64,000 nt of DNA from Natrinema salinisoli (GTDB lineage: Archaea; Halobacteriota; Halobacteria; Halobacteriales; Natrialbaceae), in NCBI RefSeq assembly GCF_020405205.1, contig NZ_CP084469.1, positions 868,001-932,000 of the forward strand, in the 5' to 3' direction. Below are positions 36,264 to 45,494 of the stretch, piece by piece. The position numbers were made by a program, and so were the translations under genes. The notes beneath the pieces are model-generated. The model saw only the letters and a program-made list of their open reading frames with translations. It had not been told where the DNA came from and did no database searches. How positions within the stretch are numbered: the stretch's first letter is position 1; each line of letters starts with the position of its first letter.

Positions 36264-36581
36264 CCACTCTCACTCGGCGCGTCGGGGTCAAAAGTCGCCC
36301 GGACGCGTCGATCCGCGACCGGAACGGCGGACAGTCGGATAACTCACGACGGGTGCGCCTGTCAGGCGCACTCGAAGCTGAACTGCTCGACGGCCAGTAC
36401 GTTGCCGCCAGCGTCCTGAACCTCGAACCGCAACTTACCGGTGGGAGGTGTCGGATCGACGGCCTGAGTCCGTCTCGTCTACCGCGCTCCCCGTTCGAAC
36501 GAGTCAGCGACCAGGGACCCGCTCGCGCCCGTTGCAATTGCACGCGATACTATTAGCCGCGGGAACGGCCTACGACCGATC
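36264..36581. other. Intergenic region, 318 bp, with possible gene relic
   Basis: Between the divergent DUF790 and permease genes. On the minus strand 36362-36481 encodes PPTGKLRFEVQDAGGNVLAV then EQFSFECA and a stop, a plausible C-terminal end of a secreted protein, but the frame is closed upstream by TAG and has no start. The rest is permease promoter space. Confidence 0.4.
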
Positions 36582-37952
36582 ATGGGCGACGGCAGCTTCG
36601 GCCTCACCGAAGCCGTATCGATGGCACTCGGTGGAATGATCGGCGGTGGAATCTACGCCGTCCTCGGCGTCGTGACCGGAATCGCGCGCGCCGCGACGTG
36701 GTTCGCGTTCCTCCTCGCCGGCATCTTCGCTATTTGCGCTGCCTATTCCTACGTCGGGTTGAACGAACTTGCGACGGACGACGGCGACGACGATAGCGGC
36801 GGCGGATCGGTGACGTTCGTCCAGTCGTTTACCGGCAACTCGACGCTGGCCGGGATGATCGGTTGGACGCTGCTGTTCGGGTACGTCGGATCGATGGCGA
36901 TGTACGCCTTCGCGTTCGCGGAATTCACCATCTCACTTCCGGGGGTCCCGTCGTCGATCGGCGGGCTCCCGCTGCGGCCGGGTATCTCCGTCCTCGTGAT
37001 CGCCGGGTTCGTCGGGCTGAACCTGCTCGGCACCCGTGCGACCGGCTCGGCGGAGAACGTCCTCACCTCAGTGAAGGTCCTCGTCCTCGTCGCCTTCGGC
37101 CTCGCGGGGGTCGTCTATGCACTGTTCGTCTCGTCCGAATCCGTCGCGTTCGGAACGTCCAGGCTCACGTCGTTCAGCCCGATCATGGCGGCCGCCGTCT
37201 CGTTCGTGGCCTTCCAGGGGTGGCAGTTGCTGTTCTACGATCAGGAGAGTATCGCCGACCCGCTCGAGACGATCCCGAAGGCGATCTACCTCTCCATCCC
37301 GGTTGCGGTGGTGATCTACATGCTGGTGGCGCTGGTGACCTACAACCTCGCGCCGAGTGCCATTCAGCACAACCCCCACACCGCGCTGGTCAACGCCGCC
37401 TCGACGATCGGTGGCGCGGTCGGGCTGGCGAGTGCGGCTGGGATCGTCATCTCGCTGTCGGCGCTGTTCTCGACGGGGAGCGCGATCAACGCGACGCTGT
37501 TCTCGGCGGGGTACTTCGCCAAGGGAATGCTCACCGACGATCTGTTGCCCGACCGCGCGGGCGACGCGAGCGTCAGCGGCGTCCCCACTCGCACGCTTCT
37601 CATCCTGGGGGTCGTGACGGCGGCGTTCACCGCCTACGGGAGCCTCTCGGCGATCACCGCGTTCGCCTCGCTCTCCTTTATCATCGTTTTCGGTGCGATG
37701 TGCGCGCTCGCGCTCGGCCAGCGGGACACCGACCGGATCGCCGCGGCCCCGCCGGCCGTCGGCGCGCTCGGCGGCGGACTCTCGTTCGTCCTCATGTTCT
37801 ATCACCTCTACACCGCCGAACGAGGGACGTTCTACGCCGTGTTGCTCATCGCGGTCGCGGTGTTCGCGGCGGAACTGCTCTACTTCGAGCGCGACGTCCT
37901 CGAGGAGGAGATCCCGTACGTCGATCACGACGCCGAGACCGCCGCCGATTGA
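36582..37952 (+). CDS. APC family amino acid permease
   Basis: 456 residues, about eleven or twelve membrane helices. The first helix carries the family's substrate-binding signature GLTEAVSMALGGMIGGGIYA (residues 6-25), helix 2 is TWFAFLLAGIFAICAAYSYV, and helix 6 includes SPIMAAAVSFVAFQGWQLLF. A Na+ or H+ coupled importer of amino acids or amines, substrate unknown. Charged C-terminus (FERDVLEEEIPYVDHDAE). It is divergent from the DUF790 gene and converges with the lipid kinase gene. Confidence 0.9.
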   Translation: MGDGSFGLTEAVSMALGGMIGGGIYAVLGVVTGIARAATWFAFLLAGIFAICAAYSYVGLNELATDDGDDDSGGGSVTFVQSFTGNSTLAGMIGWTLLFGYVGSMAMYAFAFAEFTISLPGVPSSIGGLPLRPGISVLVIAGFVGLNLLGTRATGSAENVLTSVKVLVLVAFGLAGVVYALFVSSESVAFGTSRLTSFSPIMAAAVSFVAFQGWQLLFYDQESIADPLETIPKAIYLSIPVAVVIYMLVALVTYNLAPSAIQHNPHTALVNAASTIGGAVGLASAAGIVISLSALFSTGSAINATLFSAGYFAKGMLTDDLLPDRAGDASVSGVPTRTLLILGVVTAAFTAYGSLSAITAFASLSFIIVFGAMCALALGQRDTDRIAAAPPAVGALGGGLSFVLMFYHLYTAERGTFYAVLLIAVAVFAAELLYFERDVLEEEIPYVDHDAETAAD

Positions 37953-37973
37953 GCGGGCGAGCGGCGCGAATCC

Positions 37974-38909
37974 TCACGCTCGCGTCGCGTACTCCGCCCC
38001 CACGCAGACCCGGAGCGCTCGCGGTCGAACGCCGATTTCGACTCGATCGTACTCCCGGCGCTCGCCGTCGAGGCTAAACTGCACCGGCTCGCCCTCGAGG
38101 GCGACGACCTCGAGTGCGGACGTCTCGATCGTCGTGACGTGGGGTGTCTCCCGGTCGAAGAACCGTCGTTCGACGGCCTCGGCTATCGCGTCCGTCGGCG
38201 GAACTCGATCGACGACCGTCACCTCGAGGCGGCCGTCTTCAGCGTTCGACGGTTCGTTTTCGGCGACGAACCGACGGAGCGTGCCGATCAGCAGACACAG
38301 CGCTTCGCCCCGCCATGCGTGATCCTCGTCGCCCGCGCCGGCGTCGACCGCGACCTCGAGGCCGTCGAACTCCCGGGCCGTCTGCAGGCCTTCGATCACG
38401 AACGCGAACGTACCGAGCCGTTCCTTGAGATTGCCGGAGGTGGCCGTACTCGCTACCGCCGGGAGCCCCGCGATGGCCGACAGCACGAACGGTTCGCCGT
38501 CGGCCGTCCCCAGATCGAGTCGCTTCGTCTCGCCCAGCATCGCGGCCGTGAACCCCTCCTCGAGGCCGTCGATTCCCAGCGCCGACGCGGCGATGTTCGC
38601 CGTTCCCGCCGGGACGATACAGAGGGTCACGTCCTCGAGCGCGTCGACCGCGACGAGCCCCCGGACGACTTCGTGGACGGTTCCGTCCCCGCCGCAGGCC
38701 GCGAGCTGGTCGACGCCGTCGACCGCGGCCTGCCTCGCGAGGTCGACCGCGTGGCCCGCGCGTTCGGTCTCGACTGTCCGAAAGCCGTAGTCTGCGGCCA
38801 GCCGACGAACTCGTTCGACGTGATCCTCGTCCCCGCTCGTCGGATTGAGGATCAGTCGACGTGCGTTCTCGCCCGGCCCGTCTCCCGGATTCGCGTCGCC
38901 ACCAGTCAT
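37974..38909 (-). CDS. Diacylglycerol kinase family lipid kinase
   Basis: 311 residues. The kinase motif LAACGGDGTVHEVVRGL (69-85) with GGDGT, after RRLILNPTSGDED (17-29), and LCIVPAGTANIAASALG (GT-A segment) define the DAGK/YegS catalytic fold; the C-terminal beta domain runs from FAFVIEGLQTAR on. Phosphorylates a lipid, glycerol or sphingoid-like substrate from ATP; haloarchaeal substrate unknown. The start ATG 38909 (MTGGDANPG) is chosen; the frame upstream is shadow. Confidence 0.9.
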   Translation of the reverse strand: MTGGDANPGDGPGENARRLILNPTSGDEDHVERVRRLAADYGFRTVETERAGHAVDLARQAAVDGVDQLAACGGDGTVHEVVRGLVAVDALEDVTLCIVPAGTANIAASALGIDGLEEGFTAAMLGETKRLDLGTADGEPFVLSAIAGLPAVASTATSGNLKERLGTFAFVIEGLQTAREFDGLEVAVDAGAGDEDHAWRGEALCLLIGTLRRFVAENEPSNAEDGRLEVTVVDRVPPTDAIAEAVERRFFDRETPHVTTIETSALEVVALEGEPVQFSLDGERREYDRVEIGVRPRALRVCVGAEYATRA

Positions 38910-39249
38910 CAGGGGATCGAACGAGGCGGATTCCCAAGTACACCGGGCCGGACGTGGCCGGGTGCCGACTCTCGGTCGCGTCGATTGCCACGAGTTTTCG
39001 AATCCATCTCCTCCCACCTTCACCGTCGATCTGTTGTAGCGCCATCGCTCGAGGATGTCGGCGATTGCAGGGTAAAACGGCGACTAACACGTGCAATCCG
39101 TCGCGGTGATCCCTCGGCGGGTTCGAGAGCGGTCGTACAGACGCCTTCGCCGCCTTTCGCTATCAGATCACTGTGCGCTACGGCAATCCGGACCATCTGC
39201 CGAAGACGACCACAGCCACCGCCACTGCTCTGAGCCGGCAGGCGACGAG
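38910..39249. other. Intergenic region, 340 bp, with a glycosyltransferase relic
   Basis: Between the two minus-strand genes for the lipid kinase and the isomerase. The main content is a truncated gene start at 39020-39196, listed separately. The remainder (38910-39019) has no gene I can see. Confidence 0.5.
39020..39196 (-). pseudogene. Glycosyltransferase (GT4-like) N-terminal relic
   Basis: Reads MVRIAVAHSDLIAKGGEGVC followed by TTALEPAEGS, which looks like the first beta-alpha unit of family 4 glycosyltransferases (pattern IAxxHSDLxxxGGxExVxxxxLE). After about 30 residues the similarity ends and the frame closes after 58 residues, so the catalytic part is missing. Probably the left-over start of a deleted gene; a chance match cannot be excluded. 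Confidence 0.4.
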
Positions 39250-39987
39250 TCAGTCCCGGAGCGTTTCGAGCACCCCCGCGCCGTGTTCGAGCGAAGCGGC
39301 GGAATCCGCCGGGTCGTCGTGCTCGTAGACGAGCCACTCGGCACCAGAACCGCGAGCGGCCGCGGCGCACGCGTCGATATCCACCTCACCGTCGCCGAGC
39401 TCGACCGGCCGGCCGTCGGCCACGTCTTTGAGGTGAACGAGCGGGACGCGCCCCTCGAGTCGTTCGAGCAGCGCGACGGGATCGTGCCCCGCGGCAGCCG
39501 TCCATCCGACGTCGAGTTCGATCAGCAGGGCGTCGTCGGTTTCGTCGATCAGCAACTCGAACGCGCTCCGATCGTCGTCGGGGAGGTCGACGAACTCGTG
39601 ATCGTGGTTGTGGTAGCCGAGTTCGAGGCCGCGGTCCGCGAGCCGGGCGGCGAGGTCCGAAAGTCGGGTCGCCGTTTCCCGGATGTCCTGTGCGGTTTCG
39701 AAGTGGCCCTCGTCGAGGTACGGAACGACGACGCGCTCGCAGTCGAGTGCGTCACACGTATCACACACGTCGTCGAGATCGTCCTCGAGCGCGTCGATTC
39801 CGACGTGGGCGCTCGCAGCGTCCAGTCCGACAGTCTCGAGCACGTCGGCGGCTTCCCGCGGCGACGTCTCCCCGAACCCGGCGAATTCGACGCCGTCGAA
39901 CGCGGTCTCGCCGACGCGACGGAGGTGCGTCGGTACCCCACCGTCGAGGTCGCGTAGCGTATACAACTGAATCGCGGTTCGTACCAT
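39250..39987 (-). CDS. Sugar phosphate isomerase/epimerase (xylose isomerase-like TIM barrel)
   Basis: 245 residues. TIM barrel with GVEFAGFGETSPREAADVLE near 30, LELGYHNHDHEFVDLPDDD (His metal ligands), LLIELDVGWTAAAGHDPVAL (Glu, Asp) and VPLVHLKDVADG, the classical metal-binding residues of the AP-endonuclease 2/xylose isomerase-like superfamily. Substrate may be a sugar or inositol derivative. The start ATG 39987 (MVRTAIQLYTLRDL) matches the family's N-terminus. Confidence 0.88.
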   Translation of the reverse strand: MVRTAIQLYTLRDLDGGVPTHLRRVGETAFDGVEFAGFGETSPREAADVLETVGLDAASAHVGIDALEDDLDDVCDTCDALDCERVVVPYLDEGHFETAQDIRETATRLSDLAARLADRGLELGYHNHDHEFVDLPDDDRSAFELLIDETDDALLIELDVGWTAAAGHDPVALLERLEGRVPLVHLKDVADGRPVELGDGEVDIDACAAAARGSGAEWLVYEHDDPADSAASLEHGAGVLETLRD

Positions 39988-40271
39988 CTCCGCGGTGCTA
40001 CGATGCGCGGGCAGAAATTCCCTTCTTCCTCGAGATCGCGCCTCGTCGGTGATCGCGTGGTCGGGAACCCGGGACTGCATCGACCGATCCGTCGACCAGC
40101 CGAACGGCGGCGCTTCACGTTCGCGTAGTAGTACCGATGGCGTCTCCGTAGTTTTCGGCCGTCCACTCCCCCCGTCTGCTGTGGTGGATCGTCGCGGCTC
40201 TCGGCCGAGCACTCGAGGTCGCAGTCGACCCAGAATACGTCTACTATTCGTCGGACTGCGCCCCCAGTGGA

Positions 40272-41705
40272 TTAGTCACGACGACGACCCGCGATCCGTT
40301 CCTCGCTGGTATCGTCGGATATGACCTCGTAGAGAATCGCTCGCCCGCCGTCCGCTTTCGGACGGAGGATCCGCCCGAGTCGCTGGACGAACTCCCGTTC
40401 GCTGCCGCTGCCGGACAACACTACTGCGACGGACGCGTCGGGGACGTCGACCCCCTCGTCGAGGACGTTCGAGGTCGCGATCCGGGTGTAGGTCCCCTCC
40501 CGGAACCGCTCCAAGATCTCCCGTCGCTCCGCGGCACCGGTCTGGTGTGTGATCGTCGGGATCAGGAATCGCTCGCTGACGTCGTACGCGAGGTCGTTGT
40601 GGGCGGTGAACACGATCGTGCGCTCGCCCCGGTGATCGTCCAGAATCTCCGCGAGGGCCTCGAGTTTGGCCTCGCTGCCGAACATGATCTCTCGAGCCCG
40701 CTGGCGTGCGAGCAGGGCCTTGCGCGCTTCGGGATCGGTGCCGGAGCGCTTGACGAGTTCCTGATAGTCCGAGCCGCTTCGCATGTCGATGGTCGACTTT
40801 GCGAGGTAGTCCGTGAAGACCTCCTGATTCCGCTCGTATTCCTCGCGCTCGTCGGGGGTGAGCGGGACCGCGAGTCGCTTGACGTCGTAGTTCGCGAGGT
40901 GGTCACCGGCGAGTTCGTCCACGTCGACGCGGTGGACGAGCGGTCCGACGACGTCTTTGATGACCTCGTGTGCGCCGTCGGGTCGCTCGAATGTGGCCGT
41001 CAGGCCGAGTCGCGCGGGGGCGGCCAACAGCCGCGCGATCTCCCGATACCCCTCGCCGCCGAGGTGATGGGCCTCGTCGAAGACGACGAACCCGAATCGG
41101 TCGCCCACCGAATCGGCTTTCAGGTACGCAGAGTCGTACGTCGAAACCGTGATCGGCTCGAGTCGCTGCTCGCCCCCGCCGAATCGACCGATCGGACTCC
41201 CGAACTCCCGTTCGAGTTCCCGCACCCACTGCTCGAGCAGATCGATGGTCGGAACGACGACGAGCGTCGGCACCGAGAGCCGTTCGATCGCCTTCAGGGC
41301 GATGACCGTTTTCCCGCTCCCGGTCGGCAGTTCGAGGACACCGGCGGGCGCTCCGGGGACCGTCTCGAGGCCCGTTTCGGCCCAGCGGTCGGTTTCGAGC
41401 CAGGCCTCGAGTGCCGTTTCCTGATAGTCGCGGAGTTCGTACGCCGAGTGGAGGTCCGAGACGGACGCGAGATCGAGGACGCGATCGTCGACTCCCGCGT
41501 CCGTTCGCGCCAGCGCCGCTCGGAGGTCGGCGTATCTGCCAGCTGGGACCCGCCAACAGCCCGTCCGCTGATCGGACTCGAAGTCGGGAACGGCCGTCCG
41601 GATCGACGAGGGGGACACTGACGACTCCTCGAGGCCGTCGATTCGGATCGTGCCGTCCTCGTACCGGAGTTCGATCACGGTCGGTTCGGCTGCACTCCGC
41701 GTCAC
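40272..41705 (-). CDS. rad25: XPB/Rad25 DEAD/DEAH-box DNA helicase
   Basis: 477 residues. Helicase motifs: ELPTGSGKTVIALKAI (Walker A 127-133), FVVFDEAHHLGGEGY (DEAH 210-213), GLTATFERPDGAHE (RED-like RPD), FTAHNDLAYDVSERF, TSNVLDEGVDVPDASVAVVL and VQRLGRILRP. XPB opens DNA in nucleotide excision repair and partners Bax1. GTG 41705 (VTRSAAEPTVIELRY) is preferred over ATG 41732: an ATATGTAC TATA-like box lies about 25-30 bp before 41705, consistent with a leaderless mRNA. A longer upstream frame is shadow of grpE. Its C-terminus is short, so an extra thumb or zinc domain is missing. Confidence 0.9.
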   Translation of the reverse strand: MTRSAAEPTVIELRYEDGTIRIDGLEESSVSPSSIRTAVPDFESDQRTGCWRVPAGRYADLRAALARTDAGVDDRVLDLASVSDLHSAYELRDYQETALEAWLETDRWAETGLETVPGAPAGVLELPTGSGKTVIALKAIERLSVPTLVVVPTIDLLEQWVRELEREFGSPIGRFGGGEQRLEPITVSTYDSAYLKADSVGDRFGFVVFDEAHHLGGEGYREIARLLAAPARLGLTATFERPDGAHEVIKDVVGPLVHRVDVDELAGDHLANYDVKRLAVPLTPDEREEYERNQEVFTDYLAKSTIDMRSGSDYQELVKRSGTDPEARKALLARQRAREIMFGSEAKLEALAEILDDHRGERTIVFTAHNDLAYDVSERFLIPTITHQTGAAERREILERFREGTYTRIATSNVLDEGVDVPDASVAVVLSGSGSEREFVQRLGRILRPKADGGRAILYEVISDDTSEERIAGRRRD

Positions 41706-41728
41706 AGAACACAATCGGGGAAGAGCGT

Positions 41729-41738
41729 ACATATACGG
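41729..41738 (-). promoter_or_regulatory. TATA-like box of the XPB helicase gene
   Basis: Minus strand CGTATATGTA, about 25-32 bp before the GTG at 41705. The position favours leaderless translation from that GTG and makes the in-frame ATG at 41732, which overlaps the box, unlikely. Confidence 0.5.
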
Positions 41739-41831
41739 TCGGGTGTTCGACCCCCTCGAAATCGCTGTCGTCCTACGCACGTTACCAGCGACTCCATTTC
41801 GGTTCGCCGCCGACGAGCCGGGTACCTCAAC

Positions 41832-41841
41832 CCTTTTATTA
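41832..41841 (+). promoter_or_regulatory. TATA box of grpE
   Basis: CCTTTTATTA, about 22-31 bp before the grpE ATG at 41863. It predicts a leaderless or nearly leaderless transcript. Confidence 0.55.
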
Positions 41842-41862
41842 CCGGTGTTCGTTGACTGGGAC

Positions 41863-42978
41863 ATGAGCGAAGACGAGGGCACGAATTCGTCCGCCCAGGG
41901 TGTCCCGTCCGAGGAGGAATCCGACGACGGTGAGACGGCCGACGTGGAGTCTGGGGCGTCGTCGGATGGGGAAGCGGAACCGACTCCCGACTCGGAATCG
42001 GACCCTGCGGCTGCAGACGCCGACTCGAGTGGCGAAGCGACCGACAGTGAGATCGACGCAGCCGCCGGGACCGAGACAAGTACGGACGCGGACGACGCGT
42101 CCGCGGACGGACCCGAGACGAGCACGGACGTCCAGGAAATCCTCGATCAGGCGTCCGAGTACGACGAGGACCTCGCGCGCAAGGTCAAGGCCATCGTCGA
42201 AGAGGCTCGCGATCTCAACGGAACCGTCAAACACCAGCGCGAGGAACTCGAGGATCTCACCGAACGGATCGACTCCCAGGCCGAGACCATCGGCGAGTTA
42301 CAGGACGAACTCGAGTCGTCCGAGGAAGAAATCGAGGATTTGAAGAGTCGACTGAAGCGCAAGCAAGCCGACTTCCAGAACTACAAGAAACGAGCGAAAA
42401 AGCGCCAACAGCAGATCAAAGACCGCGCCGCCGAAGACCTCGTCGAGCGGCTCATCGGCGTCCGCGACAACCTCAAGCGCGCGCTCGAGGAGGACAGCGG
42501 CGACGCGGAGAGCCTCCGGGACGGCGTCGAGATGACGCTGCGCGAGTTCGACCGCATCCTCGAGGACGAAAACGTCGCGGAGATCGATCCCGAGCCGGGG
42601 ACGGACACCGATCCGCAGCGCCACGAGGTCATGATGCGAGTCGACAGCGATCAGCCCGAGGGGACCGTCGCCGACGTGTACACGCCCGGCTACGAGATGG
42701 GCGACAAGGTCATTCAGAACGCTCAGGTGACCGTTTCGAACGGGGAACTCGCTGACGACGGTGGCGACGCTGAGATAGTGGACGGGTCCGACGAGAAATC
42801 CAGCGACGGCGACGGTGCCGAGGCGGTCGATGGCGAGTCTTCGGACGCCGACGATTTAGCCGAGACTGAGAGCGAAGACGGTTCCGAACCCAACGACGGG
42901 GACGATGCAATCGAACTCGGCGGCGAAGTCGCCGCGGACGACAGCGACGATACGAGCGCCGACGCGGACGAGTCGTGA
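41863..42978 (+). CDS. grpE: Nucleotide exchange factor GrpE
   Basis: 371 residues, longer than the usual 170-200. A 90-residue acidic Ser/Asp/Glu-rich N-terminal region is followed by the GrpE coiled coil (about 120-210, with RLKRKQADFQNYKKRAKKRQ) and the beta-sheet domain with GVRDNLKRALEEDSGDAESL, GVEMTLREFDRILEDENVAE and PEGTVADVYTPGYEMGDKVI, then a further 90-residue acidic tail (GSDEKSSDGDGAEAVDGESS and onward). It releases ADP from DnaK. The extra acidic ends are presumably salt adaptation. It starts from its own promoter and precedes dnaK by 256 bp. Confidence 0.92.
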   Translation: MSEDEGTNSSAQGVPSEEESDDGETADVESGASSDGEAEPTPDSESDPAAADADSSGEATDSEIDAAAGTETSTDADDASADGPETSTDVQEILDQASEYDEDLARKVKAIVEEARDLNGTVKHQREELEDLTERIDSQAETIGELQDELESSEEEIEDLKSRLKRKQADFQNYKKRAKKRQQQIKDRAAEDLVERLIGVRDNLKRALEEDSGDAESLRDGVEMTLREFDRILEDENVAEIDPEPGTDTDPQRHEVMMRVDSDQPEGTVADVYTPGYEMGDKVIQNAQVTVSNGELADDGGDAEIVDGSDEKSSDGDGAEAVDGESSDADDLAETESEDGSEPNDGDDAIELGGEVAADDSDDTSADADES

Positions 42979-43003
42979 GCGAAGACGGCGCTGACTATCG
43001 TCA

Positions 43004-43076
43004 CCACTGAAGCTAGTTACACACTACTCCAGTGTAGTCGTCCGATTCGGTGTACAGTGACTGTCAGTGGCTACTA
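43004..43076. repeat. Palindromic spacer after grpE
   Basis: The spacer contains CACTGAAGCTAGTTACACACT, CTCCAGTGTAG and ACAGTGACTGTCAGTGGCTACTA, several short inverted pairs around the words ACACTACTCC/AGTGTAG and ACAGTGACTGT. The last word, CAGTGGCTACTA (43065-43076), recurs in an inverted pair at 46828-46894. The T-rich sequence after it could end the grpE transcript. Confidence 0.45.
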
Positions 43077-43198
43077 TATTTCTCGATCGATCGGGGCGCG
43101 CCGGCTGTTACAGCCGTTTTTACTGCGGCCAAAGTACGAACATTAGCGGTTTGAACCCACTCAGACGCGTTTAATTCGGACCCCGCTCGTTCCTAGTA

Positions 43199-43208
43199 AC
43201 CTTTAAAA
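43199..43208 (+). promoter_or_regulatory. TATA box of dnaK
   Basis: ACCTTTAAAAC, about 27-36 bp before the ATG at 43235, in an AT-richer context; dnaK has its own promoter. Confidence 0.55.
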
Positions 43209-43234
43209 CAAAGTGCGCACAATACCCGCCCACG

Positions 43235-45169
43235 ATGGCCAGCAACAAGATTCTCGGAATCGACCTCGGGACGACGAACAGCGCGTTCGCGGTGATGGAA
43301 GGCGGCGACCCGGAAATCATCGTCAACGCGGAAGGCGAGCGAACGACGCCCTCCGTCGTCGCCTTTACCGACGACGAACGACTCGTCGGCAAACCGGCGA
43401 AGAACCAGGCGATCCAGAATCCGGAGAAGACGATCGCGTCGATCAAGCGCCATATCGGCGAAGAGGACTACACAGTAGAGATCGAGGGCGAGGAGTATAC
43501 GCCCGAGGAGATCTCGGCGATGATCCTCCAGAAGATCAAACGCGACGCCGAGGACTACCTCGGCGACGACGTCGAGAAAGCCGTCATCACGGTCCCCGCG
43601 TACTTCTCCGATCGACAGCGCCAGGCGACCAAAGACGCCGGCGAGATCGCCGGCTTCGAGGTCGAACGAATCATCAACGAGCCGACGGCCGCGTCCATGG
43701 CCTACGGCCTCGAGGACGATCAGGATCAGACCGTCCTCGTCTACGACCTCGGTGGCGGCACCTTCGACGTCTCTATTCTCGATCTCGGCGGCGGCGTCTA
43801 CGAAGTCGTCGCGACCAACGGTGACAACGACCTCGGTGGCGACGACTGGGACGAGGCGATCATCGACTGGCTCGCAGACGAGTTCGAGGACGAACACGGC
43901 ATCGACCTGCGCGACGACCGGCAGGCCCTCCAGCGGCTCAAGGACGCCGCCGAGGAGGCCAAGATCGAACTCTCCTCGCGCAAGGAGACCGAAATCAACC
44001 TGCCCTTCATTACGGCGACCGACGACGGACCGATCCACCTCGAGGAGTCGATGACTCGCGCCAAGTTCGAGTCGCTCACGCAGGATCTGATCGACCGCAC
44101 CGTCGAGCCGACCGAGCAGGCGCTCGAGGACGCGGGCTACGACGAGGACGAGATCGACGAAGTCCTGCTGGTCGGTGGCTCGACCCGGATGCCGCAGGTC
44201 GCGGAGAAGGTCGAGGAGCTGACCGGCAAGGAACCCCAGAAGAACGTCAACCCCGACGAGGCCGTCGCGCTGGGCGCAGCGATTCAGGGCGGCGTGCTCG
44301 GCGGCGAGGTCGACGACATCGTGCTGCTCGACGTGACGCCGCTCTCGCTCGGGATCGAGGTCAAGGGCGGCCTCTTCGAGCGACTCATCGAGAAGAATAC
44401 GACGATTCCGACCGAGGAGTCGAAGATCTTCACGACCGCGGCGGACAACCAGACCACGGTACAGGTCCGGGTCTTCCAGGGTGAGCGCGAGCTGGCCGAA
44501 GAAAACGAGATGCTCGGCGAGTTCCACCTGACCGGCATCCCGCCGGCCCCCGCTGGAACCCCCCAGATCGAAGTCACGTTCTCGATCGACGAGAACGGCA
44601 TCGTCAACGTCTCGGCCGAGGACAAAGGCAGCGGCACCACCGAGGAGATCACCATCGAGGGCGGTGCTGGCCTCTCCGACGAGCAGATCGAGAAGATGCA
44701 GCGCGAGGCCGAGAAACACGCCGAGGAGGACCAGCAAAAGCGCCAGCGTATCGAGGCCCGCAACACGGCGGAAGCCACGATCCAGCGCGCCGAAACGCTG
44801 CTCGAGGAGAACGACGAGCAGGTCGACGACGACCTCCGCGCCGACATCGAGGGCGCGATCGAGGACCTCGAGGAGACGATCGACGACGACGACGCCGACG
44901 CGGACGATATCGAGTCCGCAACCGAAGCCCTGAGCGAGGAGCTGCAGGAGATCGGCAAGCAGATCTACCAGGAAGCCGACGCCGGCGCTGCTGGCGGTGC
45001 CGCGGGTGGCGCAGCGGGCGCTGGCGGTGCCGCAGGCGCAGGTCCCGGCGGCATGGGCGGCGGCCCGAACCCCGGCCCCGAATCCGGCGCTGCCGGCGGA
45101 GAGGACGAGGAGTTCGTCGACGCGGACTTCGAGGACGTCGACTTCGACGACGACGAAGACGACGAGTAA
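43235..45169 (+). CDS. dnaK: Molecular chaperone DnaK (Hsp70)
   Basis: 644 residues, full length. ATPase signatures: [20 protein letters not shown] near the start, [20 protein letters not shown] (about 169-188) and [20 protein letters not shown] (about 309-328). Linker and substrate domain: [20 protein letters not shown] and [20 protein letters not shown]. The C-terminus is a Gly/Ala-rich stretch (AGGAAGGAAGAGGAAG) and an acidic tail [11 protein letters not shown]. It folds proteins with GrpE and DnaJ encoded on either side. Confidence 0.97.
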   Translation: MASNKILGIDLGTTNSAFAVMEGGDPEIIVNAEGERTTPSVVAFTDDERLVGKPAKNQAIQNPEKTIASIKRHIGEEDYTVEIEGEEYTPEEISAMILQKIKRDAEDYLGDDVEKAVITVPAYFSDRQRQATKDAGEIAGFEVERIINEPTAASMAYGLEDDQDQTVLVYDLGGGTFDVSILDLGGGVYEVVATNGDNDLGGDDWDEAIIDWLADEFEDEHGIDLRDDRQALQRLKDAAEEAKIELSSRKETEINLPFITATDDGPIHLEESMTRAKFESLTQDLIDRTVEPTEQALEDAGYDEDEIDEVLLVGGSTRMPQVAEKVEELTGKEPQKNVNPDEAVALGAAIQGGVLGGEVDDIVLLDVTPLSLGIEVKGGLFERLIEKNTTIPTEESKIFTTAADNQTTVQVRVFQGERELAEENEMLGEFHLTGIPPAPAGTPQIEVTFSIDENGIVNVSAEDKGSGTTEEITIEGGAGLSDEQIEKMQREAEKHAEEDQQKRQRIEARNTAEATIQRAETLLEENDEQVDDDLRADIEGAIEDLEETIDDDDADADDIESATEALSEELQEIGKQIYQEADAGAAGGAAGGAAGAGGAAGAGPGGMGGGPNPGPESGAAGGEDEEFVDADFEDVDFDDDEDDE

Positions 45170-45494
45170 CGAGCCTTCATCAGTCCGTCAGACACAGTTT
45201 TATCTTCGCTGTTGACAAGGACGAGTTGTTTTCAGAGACTATTAGACGAACGAGGTGTATGTACCGGCGTTTCGAAACGTGAAGAGCGAAGGAAGACTTA
45301 CCGCGAGCGAACGGAGTGAGCGAGCGGGCCAAGGAACCCTCGAAGCCGCGCCGTTGGCGCGGCTGAGGGGGTGACGCCGTGCTTTTGATCAACCTTTTGC
45401 CGAGCGACCGAGCGAATGCGAGGGAGCGTAGAGCAAAAGGTTATGCTGGAACGTTCGTTTCAAGTGTCTCAACCGAGTAACGGTGGAACAACCA
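45170..45494. repeat. Repeat-rich spacer between dnaK and dnaJ
   Basis: 325 bp without a gene. It contains an 8-bp stem GCCGCGCC/GGCGCGGC (45345-45352 with 45356-45363) and a perfect 10-bp inverted pair AACCTTTTGC (45391-45400) and GCAAAAGGTT (45433-45442) enclosing GAGCG-rich bases. The word CGAGCGAACGGAGTGAGCGAGCG also occurs. Such palindromic GC-rich inserts are scattered in haloarchaeal genomes. They could form hairpins in the leader of dnaJ or mark a mobile palindrome. Confidence 0.6.

Noticed and set aside
41706-42125. N-terminal extension of the XPB helicase
   Set aside because: Ser-rich frame antisense to grpE, and the TATA box for XPB lies inside it.
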